From assembly GCF_003574095.1 (NCBI RefSeq), contig NZ_QWLA01000007.1, positions 1 through 64,000 on the forward strand: a stretch of 64,000 bases of DNA. The letters run 5' to 3'. Source of the stretch: Calidithermus roseus (GTDB taxonomy: Bacteria; Deinococcota; Deinococci; Deinococcales; Thermaceae). A program made the translations under genes and the position numbers. A model generated the notes under the pieces. That model had not been told where the DNA came from. It searched no databases and saw nothing but the letters and a program-made list of their open reading frames with translations. Below are positions 25,807-33,712 of the stretch, one piece after another. Each line of letters starts with the position of its first letter. Within the stretch, counting starts at the first letter, position 1.

Positions 25807-26922
25807 ATGCTGAGCGCCACCCAGACTCGCATCCCCCAGGGGTTTATCGACTTAGGGGTAGGCCACCCCGGCCTCGAGCTCCTCCCCCTCGAGGCCCTTC
25901 GCCAGGCCAGCCAGGCCCTCTTCGCCCAGAGCGAGCCCCATTTCCTGCAGTACGGAGCTGAGGGGGGTGATCCCGAGCTACGCCGGGAGCTGGCCCATTT
26001 CCTCACCCGCCACTACGGTACCCTGGTGGAGCCACAGCGGCTGTTCATCAGTGGGGGCATCTCCCAGGCGTTGGACCTGCTCTGCGCCGCCCTGACCCAG
26101 CCCGGCCAGAGCGTGCTGGTGGAGGACCCCACCTACTTTTTGGCCCTGAGCATCTTCCGTGAGCGCAACCTGCGGGTGGTGGGGGTTCCGCGGGGAGACT
26201 TTGAAGCCCTCGAGGCCGCCCTCCACACCCACCGCCCGGTGCTTTACTACACCGTACCCACCTTCCACAACCCCACCGGGGCCAGCCTCTCCCACCAGGA
26301 GCGGCAAAAGCTGCTGCAACTGGCCGAGGAACACGGCTTGTGGGTGGTAGCCGACGAGGTCTACCACCTCCTCAGCTACGGCTCCCCGCCCCCGCCACCG
26401 CTGGGGACACTGGCCAGCGAACGGGTGATCAGCCTGGGGTCATTCTCCAAGATCCTGGCCCCCGGCCTGCGGCTGGGCTGGGTCCAGGCTGCCCCCAGCC
26501 TGCTGGAGCGCCTGGAGCGAGGTGGGGTAGTGCAGAGCGGGGGCGGACTAAACCCCTTCGTGGGCCGGGTCGTGGCCCAGGCCATGGCCATGGGGTTGCA
26601 GGAGACTCACCTCCAGCAGTTGCGGGGGGTTTACAGCAGGCGGCTAGCGGCTTTGCTCGAGGCACTGAAAGCAGCCCGGCTGCCCGTGCAGATCCAACCT
26701 CCTCAAGGAGGCTACTTCGTCTGGCTGGAGCTTCCCCCCGAGCAAGATGCCTCCCGGCTGCTCCAGCAGGCCCGTGAGGAAGGGGTGGCCTTCCAACCAG
26801 GGATGCGTTTCTCACCCAGCGGCTCTTTCCGCAACGCCCTGCGGCTGTGCTTCGCCCACTACCCCGAGGAAGGGCTGCTCGAGGGGGTAAGGCGGCTGGA
26901 GCGGGCTATGGCGAGGGGATAA
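25807..26922 (+). CDS. PLP-dependent aminotransferase, class I/II (LysN/MocR-domain type)
   Basis: A 371-residue fold-I aminotransferase with VEDPTYFLAL, the cofactor-contacting FHNPTGASLS, DEVYHLLSYG and the Schiff-base Lys in SLGSFSKILAPGLRLGWV; the C-terminal substrate Arg lies in NALRLCFA. It resembles 2-aminoadipate/aromatic (LysN, ARO8-like) transaminases without a GntR domain. It begins 4 bp after the ATPase gene and ends the operon. It could remove the alpha-amino group of the imported amino acid; with the ureohydrolase this resembles an arginine transaminase route, although no keto-acid decarboxylase is present. Confidence 0.88.
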   Translation: MLSATQTRIPQGFIDLGVGHPGLELLPLEALRQASQALFAQSEPHFLQYGAEGGDPELRRELAHFLTRHYGTLVEPQRLFISGGISQALDLLCAALTQPGQSVLVEDPTYFLALSIFRERNLRVVGVPRGDFEALEAALHTHRPVLYYTVPTFHNPTGASLSHQERQKLLQLAEEHGLWVVADEVYHLLSYGSPPPPPLGTLASERVISLGSFSKILAPGLRLGWVQAAPSLLERLERGGVVQSGGGLNPFVGRVVAQAMAMGLQETHLQQLRGVYSRRLAALLEALKAARLPVQIQPPQGGYFVWLELPPEQDASRLLQQAREEGVAFQPGMRFSPSGSFRNALRLCFAHYPEEGLLEGVRRLERAMARG

Positions 26923-26944
26923 CACGGCCAGCGCAGCGTGACGC

Positions 26945-27049
26945 TTCTACAACAAAGTGGCGCTGAAGGACCTCGAGGCCGCAGTCCGGGCCCGCCGCCT
27001 GCCTCAGGCCCCCGAGCCCGAGGAGGGCATGGCCGAGACCGTCAGTTGA
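26945..27049 (+). pseudogene. Remnant of a coding region, possibly the C-terminus of an integrase
   Basis: An open frame of 34 codons ends at TGA 27047-27049 and reads FYNKVALKDLEAAVRARR, then a Pro/Glu-rich tail. An in-frame stop lies two codons upstream and there is no start. The FYNK...LEDLxxAV shape resembles the end of tyrosine recombinases just after the catalytic Tyr, but the match is short. It points at the neighbouring tRNA-Val gene, where an integrase gene would normally lie. Confidence 0.35.
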
Positions 27050-27079
27050 CGATTATGGGTATATGGGTACTTCATGGGT

Positions 27080-27105
27080 AAACCCCCGGTTCATGCCGGG
27101 GGTTT
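27080..27105. terminator. Bidirectional hairpin terminator
   Basis: AAACCCCCGG/CCGGGGGTTT, a 10-bp stem with a 6-nt loop, followed by TTTT on the plus strand and TTT on the minus. It ends rightward transcription of the operon and leftward transcription of the tRNA genes. Confidence 0.75.
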
Positions 27106-27109
27106 TCGT

Positions 27110-27185
27110 TGGTGGGCGCTGAGGGACTCGAACCCCCGACCCCATCCTTGTAAGGGATGTGCTCTACCAGCTGAGCTAAGCGCCC
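27110..27185 (-). tRNA. tRNA-Val (anticodon UAC)
   Basis: On the minus strand the gene starts GGGCGCT, with D-arm GCTCAGCTGGTAGAGC, anticodon arm CATCC-CTTACAA-GGATG (anticodon TAC), T-arm GGGGGTTCGAGTCCCTC and an encoded CCA at 27110-27112. The cloverleaf is complete. A copy of its 3' end lies at 21921-21946. Confidence 0.95.
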
Positions 27186-27217
27186 ATTAAGCCCGGCCTC
27201 GAGGCCGGGCTTTGGTT

Positions 27218-27293
27218 TGGTGACCCCAAGGGGATTCGAACCCCTGTTACCGCCGTGAGAGGGCGGCGTCCTAGGCCGCTAGACGATGGGGCC
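27218..27293 (-). tRNA. tRNA-Glu (anticodon CUC)
   Basis: On the minus strand: acceptor GGCCCCA, D-arm CGTCTAGCGGCCTAGGAC, anticodon arm CCGCC-CTCTCAC-GGCGG (anticodon CTC), T-arm AGGGGTTCGAATCCCCT, acceptor TGGGGTC, discriminator A and encoded CCA at 27218-27220. It lies 32 nt upstream of tRNA-Val, probably on the same transcript; the gap holds a GC-rich inverted repeat GCCCGGCCTCGAGGCCGGGC. Confidence 0.95.
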
Positions 27294-27294
27294 T

Positions 27295-27320
27295 TGTTCT
27301 CAAGCGGGGATCGAACCCGC
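27295..27320 (-). other. tRNA-like 3' fragment
   Basis: On the minus strand these bases read GCGGGTTCGATCCCCGC, a perfect T-arm, followed by TTGAGAACA, which looks like an acceptor 3' strand with discriminator A. No matching 5' acceptor or anticodon arm is found upstream. It may be the relic of a lost tRNA gene next to the tRNA-Glu gene. Confidence 0.4.
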
Positions 27321-27367
27321 AAGACATAACCTTAGCACAAGCTCCCAATTTCGTAAACCCCAGGGCT

Positions 27368-27396
27368 TTGCGCTGGCTCAGTTCTTGTGATAGACT
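27368..27396 (+). promoter_or_regulatory. Promoter of the rpmH-rnpA-yidD-yidC cluster
   Basis: TTGCGC at 27368-27373 and TAGACT at 27391-27396 are separated by 17 nt. The leader to the rpmH ATG is about 35 nt and carries GGAGG at 27426-27430. Confidence 0.65.
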
Positions 27397-27437
27397 TCTT
27401 GGGCTGCCGGTTTAGCACCGGGTTTGGAGGACTTGCA

Positions 27438-27578
27438 ATGAAGCGCACCTGGCAACCCAATAAGCGCAAGCGGGCCAAGACCCACGGATTCCGCGTGCGT
27501 ATGAAGACCAAAAATGGCCGCAAGGTTATCGCTCGCCGGCGGGCTAAAGGCCGTGCCCGGCTGTCCGTTTCGGGTTAA
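27438..27578 (+). CDS. rpmH: 50S ribosomal protein L34
   Basis: A 46-residue basic protein, [19 protein letters not shown] at the start and [20 protein letters not shown] at the end, the full canonical L34. GGAGG is spaced 7 nt before the ATG. It heads the conserved rpmH-rnpA-yidD-yidC order. In Thermus the rnpA frame is known to begin upstream and overlap rpmH; here rpmH and rnpA share a reading frame and are split by the rpmH stop, so that overlap is impossible. Confidence 0.97.
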   Translation: MKRTWQPNKRKRAKTHGFRVRMKTKNGRKVIARRRAKGRARLSVSG

Positions 27579-27635
27579 GGCGTGAAGCTCTTCTGAGCCT
27601 CCTGCGCGCCTTGGGTCAGCAGGAGGCTGTTCTTT

Positions 27636-28073
27636 ATGACGCCCCCCAAGCCACGTCGCCGCACTCCACCTCTCCGGAGCCTCGAGCCACCGGGCTCAGG
27701 AGCCGATGCCGTGCAGCCCGAAATGGTGAATAAGGCCGCCCGCGCTAGCGGTTCGCGGCTGGAATCCCTCAAGGGGGAGTGGGCCTTCGCCCGCCTCAAG
27801 AAGGGACGTGCAGCCAGGGGTCGCCTGGTTTCTGTGCGCTGGCTGCCCAACCGCACCGGCCCCGTCAAGGTGGGGCTGGTGGTTTCGAAGAAAGTGGGAA
27901 AAGCCGTCGTGCGCAATAAAATCCGCCGTCGCATGCGGGAAATCCTGCGCCACATGCTGCTCCCACCCTGCGACTTGATGGTCGTGGCTCAACCCGAAGC
28001 CGCGACCGCCGGCTATGCCGAGCTATACCGCGACCTGGCTTTCACCCTGAAGAAATCCGGGCTGATACAATGA
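27636..28073 (+). CDS. rnpA: Ribonuclease P protein component
   Basis: A 145-residue basic protein. Homology begins near residue 43 ([20 protein letters not shown]) and includes the RNR-type helix [17 protein letters not shown] that binds the RNase P RNA. About 40 residues rich in Pro, Arg and Ser precede it, longer than in most bacteria. Its stop overlaps a possible upstream start for yidD. The C-terminus [13 protein letters not shown] is typical. The ATG at 27636 is chosen as the first in-frame start after rpmH; an internal start at the Met near residue 31 is possible. Confidence 0.9.
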   Translation: MTPPKPRRRTPPLRSLEPPGSGADAVQPEMVNKAARASGSRLESLKGEWAFARLKKGRAARGRLVSVRWLPNRTGPVKVGLVVSKKVGKAVVRNKIRRRMREILRHMLLPPCDLMVVAQPEAATAGYAELYRDLAFTLKKSGLIQ

Positions 28074-28150
28074 CGCGCGTGCGGGTCAACTACCCTACCC
28101 CATGGCTGAGCAGGCCGCTGGGGATAGGGGGCCGCAGGAACGGAGATCGT

Positions 28151-28408
28151 GTGAAGCCCCTGCTAATCGGTCTGGTGCGGTTTTACCGGCGCTTCATCTC
28201 GCCCCTGAAGCCGCCTACCTGCCGTTTTTACCCGAGCTGTAGCTGCTACGCTCTGGAGGCCCTCGAGCGCCACGGGGCTTTTTGGGGGAGCTACCTCACG
28301 GTACGGCGGTTGCTCAAGTGCCACCCCCTGCACCCCGGTGGCCTCGACCCCGTGCCGCAGCAACGCCCCCGCATCAATTTCTGGCCCACCCTAACGGAGG
28401 AACGATGA
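28151..28408 (+). CDS. yidD: Membrane protein insertion efficiency factor YidD
   Basis: An 85-residue protein with the family core [38 protein letters not shown] and the [13 protein letters not shown] motif. The GTG at 28151 is chosen because homology starts there and CGGAG precedes it; an in-frame ATG at 28070 would overlap rnpA but adds 27 residues without similarity. It helps YidC-dependent insertion at the membrane. Its stop overlaps the yidC start. Confidence 0.9.
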   Translation: MKPLLIGLVRFYRRFISPLKPPTCRFYPSCSCYALEALERHGAFWGSYLTVRRLLKCHPLHPGGLDPVPQQRPRINFWPTLTEER

Positions 28409-29826
28409 ACCACAGTAGCCGCCCCAGGCTGGCCAAGCTGGCCCTGGGATTGACCCTAGGTTTGCTCTTCACCCTCTCCCCCGCTCTCGCCCTCAAAGCC
28501 CAGTGGCGCGAAGCCGACGTCAACGGCGATGGCAAGCAAGAGAAGGTCGCCGTGACCAACCTCGCCGATGTCGCCTTCAACGCCCAGGGACAGATCGTCG
28601 GCTGGTACCCCAAGCAGGTGCGCGGCACTGACTTCAAGGGCAACTACAGCGGCAAGTTCAACCTCGTCCGTTCGGGCGTGCCCCTGCCGGGAACCCTCTC
28701 CGGCTTCAACGCCCCCCAGGCTGAGTTCAATCAGGAGCCCGACGGCAGGAAGGGGGGCAAGCTCATCGCAACCTTCACCCAAGGCGATGGCAAGCTGGCC
28801 TACGTCATCGACCCGCTGTTTCTCTCCCTCGAGGTCAGCGTGGAGTCGGGCAGCCCCAGGGTGCTGAGCTGGAGCGGGATTGGGGGCAGCGACCGCCCAC
28901 TCACCAAGTGGCTCACCCCCGGCAACACCCAGCCCAGCGAAACCGGCAGCGGCAAGCCGGTTTACGTGGCCTGGCAGCACTCCCCCACCAAGGGCTACGC
29001 CATGGTCGTTCAGCCCGTCCAGGGCTTCGACCAGGCCAAGCTGGCCCGCTCGCCCAGCGGCGACTCGGCCACCCTCGAGGTCACCATCCCTCCCGGTCAG
29101 CCCACCTCCTTCCGGGCTTACGGCGGCGCCAACGAGATGGTGCGGCTGCACGTGGAGAAATACCTCGAGCTGCCCGGCCTGTTCCGTCCTGACATCTGGG
29201 GTCAGCTCTCGCTGGCTTTGCTGTGGGTGATGGAGCAGGGCCACCGCTGGACGGGGAGCTGGTTCTTTGCCATCGTGCTGCTGACCCTCCTAGTGCGCTT
29301 GCTCCTGTGGCCGCTGATGCACCAGCAGTACAAGAGCATGGCCGAAATGAACAAGATCCAGCCGCTGATTCAAGAGATCAACAAGAAGTTCAAGGACAAC
29401 CCGGAGAAGCGCACCGAAGCGACCATGAAGCTGTACCAGGAGCACAAGATCAACCCCTTCGCCGGGTGCTTCCCCCTATTCCTCCAACTTCCCATCCTAT
29501 TCGTGCTGTGGAAGGTCATCGCCAACTACGAATTCGGCCAGGGTGTGCTCTGGATCCCCGATCTGGCTCTGCCCGACCCTTTTTACATCCTGCCGATCCT
29601 CTACGTGCTCACCACCATCGCCTCGACTTACCTCTCGGCTGCCGGGAACCCCGACGCGCTGCGCCAGGGCATGATCATGAACCTGGTGTTCGTGTTCATC
29701 ATCTTCAGCTTCCCCTCGGGCGTCTCGATCTACTGGATCCTCTCGATGCTGATCACCCTGGCTCAGCAATGGTTGATCAAGCGCAGCCTGGGCGACCTCA
29801 AACCCGCTGCCGCTAAATCCAAGTAG
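28405..29826 (+). CDS. yidC: Membrane protein insertase YidC/Oxa1
   Basis: A 473-residue protein: signal-anchor helix (residues about 10-30), a periplasmic domain (about 30-270), and the insertase core with five helices, including [20 protein letters not shown] with the hydrophilic-groove Arg, the cytosolic hairpin [38 protein letters not shown] and a C-terminal [25 protein letters not shown] precedes the ATG. The periplasmic domain makes it the Gram-negative type. A hairpin terminator follows. Confidence 0.95.
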   Translation: MNHSSRPRLAKLALGLTLGLLFTLSPALALKAQWREADVNGDGKQEKVAVTNLADVAFNAQGQIVGWYPKQVRGTDFKGNYSGKFNLVRSGVPLPGTLSGFNAPQAEFNQEPDGRKGGKLIATFTQGDGKLAYVIDPLFLSLEVSVESGSPRVLSWSGIGGSDRPLTKWLTPGNTQPSETGSGKPVYVAWQHSPTKGYAMVVQPVQGFDQAKLARSPSGDSATLEVTIPPGQPTSFRAYGGANEMVRLHVEKYLELPGLFRPDIWGQLSLALLWVMEQGHRWTGSWFFAIVLLTLLVRLLLWPLMHQQYKSMAEMNKIQPLIQEINKKFKDNPEKRTEATMKLYQEHKINPFAGCFPLFLQLPILFVLWKVIANYEFGQGVLWIPDLALPDPFYILPILYVLTTIASTYLSAAGNPDALRQGMIMNLVFVFIIFSFPSGVSIYWILSMLITLAQQWLIKRSLGDLKPAAAKSK

Positions 29827-29842
29827 CTTTGATTGACCATTG

Positions 29843-29870
29843 AAGAGCGCCTGGGTTTCCAGGCGCTCTT
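29843..29870 (+). terminator. Terminator of the rpmH-yidC cluster
   Basis: AAGAGCGCCTGG/CCAGGCGCTCTT, a 12-bp perfect stem with loop GTTT, then TCTCGCTTC. It lies 16 nt after the yidC stop and before the convergent murA end. Confidence 0.8.
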
Positions 29871-29891
29871 TCTCGCTTCAAATCGGCTGAT

Positions 29892-31169
29892 TCAATCGGC
29901 TGCGACCGCCAGCACGGGCTCGTCGGTGACCAGGCCCACGTGGGCCCCCAGGCTGCGCAGGCGCTCGGGGAGCTGCTCGTAGCCGCGCTCGAGGTACTGC
30001 ACCCCCTCGATACGGCTCTCGCCCTCGGCGGCCAGCGCCGCGATCACCAGGCCGGCCCCGGCGCGGATGTCGGTGGCCTTGACCGTGGCTCCGTGCAGCT
30101 TCTTGCCGTTGATCGAAAGCACCCGGTCCTTGAGGGTCAGGTCGCCACCCATGCGCAGCAGTTCGGGGACGTTGGTAAAGCGGTCGGGGTAGACACGGTC
30201 GGAGACCAGCGCGTTACCCTGCGCCGCGGCCAGGTAGCCCACCGCCAACGGCTGCATGTCGGTGACGAAGCCGGGGTACTCGCGGGCTTCGATGTTGAAG
30301 GGCTTGGGATCGGGGGTGGCCTCGAGGTGAATCCAGTCGGGGCCGACCTCGAGGCGGTGCCCGGCCTGGGTCAGTTTGTCCAGTAGGGCGTCGAGGTGCA
30401 GGGGCTCCACGTCGGTGAGGGTGATGCGGCCACGGGTGGCAGCCGCAGCCAGCAAGAAGGTGGCCGCCTCGACGCGATCGGGGATGATCCGGTAGCTCAC
30501 CCCATTGAGCCGCTTCGCCCCCTTGATGTGGAGGATGCTGCTGCCGATGCCCCGAACCTCCGCCCCCATGGCGGCCAGGAAGCGGCAGAGGTCCTCGATT
30601 TCGGGTTCCTGGGCAGTCAGGATCAGGGTGGCCTCACCGCCGAGGGCCGTCGCCAACAGGGCCTGCTCGGTTCCGCCGAGGGTGGGCATGTCGAAGACCA
30701 CCCGGCCCGACAGGGGGCGCACCCGGCGGGCGGTAAAGTAGCCGGAATCCTCGGTGACCTCGGCCCCAAGGGCCCGCAGGGCCTTGAGGTGCTGGTCTAC
30801 CGGGCGCGGCCCAAAAGTGCAGCCACCGGGCAGGGGAACAGTGCCCTCGCCAGCGCGGGCCACCAGCGCTCCCAGCAGGTTGAAGCTGGCCCGCATCTTG
30901 CTGACGAGTTCATAAGGAGCCACGGTGTTGGTGATCTCGGGGGTGTGGAGGTGCAGGGTCCGACCCTCCCAGGCATAGCGGGTACCCAGGTGGGACAAAA
31001 GCTCGAGCATGACATCGACATCCCGCAAGCGCGGGACTTCCAACAGCGTTATCGGATCGGCGCTCAGGAGGCTGGCCGCCATGAGCTTGAGCGCCGAGTT
31101 CTTGGCCGGATAAACCCGAAGCTCGCCGCTCAGCGGTGTTCCGCCCCGCACCCACATGGCCTGTTCCAT
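29892..31169 (-). CDS. murA: UDP-N-acetylglucosamine 1-carboxyvinyltransferase
   Basis: A 425-residue enzyme of the first committed peptidoglycan step, transferring enolpyruvate from PEP to UDP-GlcNAc in the cytosol. PAKNSALKLMAASLL holds the Lys-Asn pair that contacts substrate. PGGCTFGPRPVDQHLKAL holds the catalytic Cys, so it is the fosfomycin-sensitive Cys type. The Arg and Asp positions of the second domain are in AREYPGFVTDMQPL and DRFTNVPELLRMGG. Length and motifs are complete. It faces the small gene at 31401 across a 230-nt regulatory gap. Confidence 0.95.
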   Translation of the reverse strand: MEQAMWVRGGTPLSGELRVYPAKNSALKLMAASLLSADPITLLEVPRLRDVDVMLELLSHLGTRYAWEGRTLHLHTPEITNTVAPYELVSKMRASFNLLGALVARAGEGTVPLPGGCTFGPRPVDQHLKALRALGAEVTEDSGYFTARRVRPLSGRVVFDMPTLGGTEQALLATALGGEATLILTAQEPEIEDLCRFLAAMGAEVRGIGSSILHIKGAKRLNGVSYRIIPDRVEAATFLLAAAATRGRITLTDVEPLHLDALLDKLTQAGHRLEVGPDWIHLEATPDPKPFNIEAREYPGFVTDMQPLAVGYLAAAQGNALVSDRVYPDRFTNVPELLRMGGDLTLKDRVLSINGKKLHGATVKATDIRAGAGLVIAALAAEGESRIEGVQYLERGYEQLPERLRSLGAHVGLVTDEPVLAVAAD

Positions 31170-31259
31170 ATCTATAGATCACCCTATTCCTAGAGCTTTA
31201 CGTATTTAGCAGCATCTTACACATGATGCTCAACATGAGTGTATGGAGTATTTTTCGCG

Positions 31260-31289
31260 TTGTCAAGCATTACTGCACTGTGCTACACT
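31260..31289 (+). promoter_or_regulatory. Promoter of the structured-leader gene
   Basis: TTGTCA at 31260-31265 and TACACT at 31284-31289, 18 nt apart, in an AT-rich stretch. Transcription would start near 31296, giving a leader of about 105 nt. Confidence 0.6.
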
Positions 31290-31295
31290 GCCGCG

Positions 31296-31400
31296 TGATG
31301 AGCTAAGTACCCACGAAAGCCCTCAGAGCAACTTCATCACCATGCGGTAAGGTCGTGGGTGCGAGGCTCGGAGCGCTGAGTGGGTACAGGCAGGAGCACG
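31296..31400 (+). promoter_or_regulatory. 5' leader with two mutually exclusive stems, candidate riboregulator
   Basis: GTACCCACGA at 31307-31316 can pair with TCGTGGGT at 31353-31360 (8 bp) or with GTGGGTAC at 31380-31387 (8 bp), but not both. The second partner lies only a few bases before the ribosome-binding site AGGAG (31392-31396), so choice of stem could hide or expose it. I do not recognise a known riboswitch class in it. Confidence 0.45.
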
Positions 31401-31619
31401 ATGGCGAAGAAAGAGAAAAAAAGGCTCCAGGTGGTCATCAGCGACGAGCAAGACGCGCTGCTGACCAAGGCTGCCTATGAACTCTCCAACCCTGAACGCC
31501 TGGTCTCCAAGTCGGAAGTGGTGCGCCTGGCAATCCAGAAAATCGCCCAGGACCTGGAAGAGGGCAAGGCCAGCCTCGAGGACCTGCTCAAGAACCTCGA
31601 GCCCGAAGAGGAAGAGTAG
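31401..31619 (+). CDS. Small protein of unknown function, ribbon-helix-helix-like
   Basis: A 72-residue protein: a basic start (MAKKEKKRLQVVISDEQDAL), a helix-rich middle LVSKSEVVRLAIQKIAQDL and an acidic tail ending in EEEE. A short strand followed by two helices, with SKSEVVRLAI at the second helix, fits a ribbon-helix-helix (CopG/Arc) DNA-binding protein. AGGAG is spaced 4 nt from the ATG. It stands alone behind a long structured leader, divergent from murA. Its targets are unknown. Confidence 0.65.
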   Translation: MAKKEKKRLQVVISDEQDALLTKAAYELSNPERLVSKSEVVRLAIQKIAQDLEEGKASLEDLLKNLEPEEEE

Positions 31620-31698
31620 CGAGGTCGAGGGTCGGGGCGGAGGGCTGGTGGCTCGCGATCATCGGCTTTCGGTGTTTCGCTTACGACCAGCGCAGCGC

Positions 31699-33561
31699 TC
31701 ACAAGTAGCGCTTCCACCAATCCAAGTAGGCCTCGAGGCGCGCGACCCGGCGGTCGGGACGGCCTGAGCGGGAAAGCTCGTGGCCCTCTTCGGGGCAGCG
31801 GAAGAAGCGAGTAGGAATGCCCCGGTGCAAAAGGGCGGTGTACCAGGTCTCGCCCTGGTCGATGGGGCAGCGGTGGTCCTGCTCGGAGTGCACCACCAGG
31901 GTGGGGGCTTTCACGTTGTGCACCAGGCTCAGGGGGCTCTTGGCCCACAGCAGCTCGGGCCGCTCCCACACGCTGGCGCCAAGCTGTAGCTGCACGAAGC
32001 GCGGCCCGATGTCGGAAGCGCCGAAGAAGCTGGTCCAGTTGCAGATGCCGCGGTCGGTGACGGCGGCCTTGAAGCGCTCGGGCGCACGGGCGGTGAGCCA
32101 GTTGGTCATGTAGCCGCCATAGCTGCCGCCCGCCACCCCCACTCGAGTGCGGTCGAGCTGGGGAAAGCGCTCCAGCACCGTATCCAGGAAGCCCAGCAGG
32201 TCGGCCTGGTCGATCTCCCCCCATTGGAAGCCGAGGTCGGCGAAGGCCTCGCCATAGCTGCTCGAGCCCCTGGGGTTGCAGTAGGCCACGGCAAACCCCG
32301 CCTCGCGGAAGAGGTGGTGGGCCAACATCACCGCGCTGCCAAAGGCGGTGTGGGGGCCACCGTGAATGTAGAGGATCAGGGGGTGGGGGCCTTGGCCCTG
32401 GGGCAGGAGCACCCAGCCGGGCACCGAGTGACCCTCGGGGGCACGGTAAACCACCGGCTCGGGATGGCCCAAGGAGAGCGGCACTTCGGCGTTGGGGTCG
32501 AACAGCACCTCGCCAGGACGGCTCAGGCGCGGAGGGAGGGTGGCGGTCTCGGTGAGGGTGTACAGCTCGCGCCCGCAGAAGGCAAAGGCCAGCACGCTTT
32601 CCCCGACGCCATGAACCTTGCTGACCTCCCCTTCGAGCGACACTCTGCGCAGCCGGGCGTGGCCCTCCTTGGTCTCCACGAGATAGATCAGGCCGTCGGG
32701 GCCAAACCTGGGGGTTTGGGCATAGGTGCCATAGCGGCAATCGGAGTTGATGCTGTTGGTGAAATTGCCCTGGGCCAGCGTCCTGGGCTCGCCTTCCAGG
32801 GGCCGGTAGGTCAGGCGGGCATCGGTGGCGAGGCCACGCTCATAGGCGTGGGTAAGGTAGACCAGGCCCCCGCCGTCGGGAGTGGGCTCGAGACCGCTGA
32901 TCGGCCCCTCCCCACCAAACCACTCCTGCACCCGCCCTTGCAGGTCGAGGGTGTAGACCCGCTGCTTGCCTTCCAGGCGCTCGGGAAGGCTGCTCGAGGA
33001 CACGAAGTAGAGCCTTTGACCATCGGGACTCCAGGCCAGCTCGGTGATCTCCAGCGGCGGCTGATGCAGTTGCCGCAGGCTGCCCTGCTCCCACAGCCAC
33101 AAAGCCGCCGGGGTGTCCTCCAAAAGCCCCCGCTGCTCGAATTTGAAGGGCCAGGACTCGAAACTCCTGGGCTGGTCGGCCTTGGGTGGCTCACGGTCGC
33201 CTGGGCTCAGCAGGGCGATCCTCGAGCCGTCCGGGCTCAGCTTGTAGCTGTTTACGCCCGCCTTGAGCCAGGTGATCTGCTCAGCCTCTCCCCCGTTCAC
33301 GGGAAGCCGGAAGAGTTGATTGGCCTTGTCCACCTTGCGGGTGAAGTAGTAATACTCGCCCTTCCACTGCGGGTTGCGGGCTTCCCCCTGGGTCAGGATC
33401 CTCAGGCCGCCGTCCCACAGCGCCAAGCGGGGGCGATATCTGGGCGGTTCCTTGTCGCCTTCGGAGCGCTCGATGTCGGTGAGCACGAACAGCGGCCTGC
33501 CCTGCGGGCCCTCACCGAGGTTGGAGATGAAGCGCAGTTGGTAGAGGATGTCGGGTTGCAC
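31699..33561 (-). CDS. S9-family prolyl oligopeptidase / acylaminoacyl peptidase
   Basis: A 620-residue protein without a signal peptide. The first 370 residues are WD-like beta-propeller repeats (for example KLSPDGSRIALLSPGD, LAWSPDGQRLYFVSSS). The alpha/beta-hydrolase domain has the nucleophile in GVAGGSYGGYMTNWL, Asp in VVHSEQDHRCPI and His in EEGHELSRSGRP, a complete triad. It would cut short peptides in the cytosol, consistent with oligopeptide import by the Opp system encoded nearby, although they are separate transcripts. Confidence 0.92.
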   Translation of the reverse strand: MQPDILYQLRFISNLGEGPQGRPLFVLTDIERSEGDKEPPRYRPRLALWDGGLRILTQGEARNPQWKGEYYYFTRKVDKANQLFRLPVNGGEAEQITWLKAGVNSYKLSPDGSRIALLSPGDREPPKADQPRSFESWPFKFEQRGLLEDTPAALWLWEQGSLRQLHQPPLEITELAWSPDGQRLYFVSSSSLPERLEGKQRVYTLDLQGRVQEWFGGEGPISGLEPTPDGGGLVYLTHAYERGLATDARLTYRPLEGEPRTLAQGNFTNSINSDCRYGTYAQTPRFGPDGLIYLVETKEGHARLRRVSLEGEVSKVHGVGESVLAFAFCGRELYTLTETATLPPRLSRPGEVLFDPNAEVPLSLGHPEPVVYRAPEGHSVPGWVLLPQGQGPHPLILYIHGGPHTAFGSAVMLAHHLFREAGFAVAYCNPRGSSSYGEAFADLGFQWGEIDQADLLGFLDTVLERFPQLDRTRVGVAGGSYGGYMTNWLTARAPERFKAAVTDRGICNWTSFFGASDIGPRFVQLQLGASVWERPELLWAKSPLSLVHNVKAPTLVVHSEQDHRCPIDQGETWYTALLHRGIPTRFFRCPEEGHELSRSGRPDRRVARLEAYLDWWKRYL

Positions 33562-33582
33562 GGTATCAATCTAAGGCAAAGG

Positions 33583-33613
33583 TCGTACGTCGACGCGAAA
33601 CGCAAGACGCGAG
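33583..33613. repeat. Member of a small dispersed repeat
   Basis: GGTCGTACGTCGACG followed by AAACGCAAGACGC. The same two blocks, with extra GTACGTCGTACG units between, occur at 47704-47754. Both copies lie just after gene ends. A hairpin CCCTCCC...GGGAGGG follows this one (33631-33650 region). Confidence 0.5.
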
Positions 33614-33712
33614 TGGGGATAAGGCCCCCTCCCTGCTGGCGGGGAGGGCTGGGGAGGGGTGGACCAGACGCCACGAGCCTCCCGTCACCCTGCGCCCCTT
33701 ATTGCTTCCGCC

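Noticed and set aside
28070-28150. A longer YidD beginning at ATG 28070
   Set aside because: The extra 27 residues are not conserved in the family, and the GTG at 28151 has a ribosome-binding site and matches the normal N-terminus.
31296-31400. A known riboswitch (TPP, FMN, SAM, c-di-GMP, fluoride) in the leader
   Set aside because: None of the conserved cores I can recall for these classes is present.
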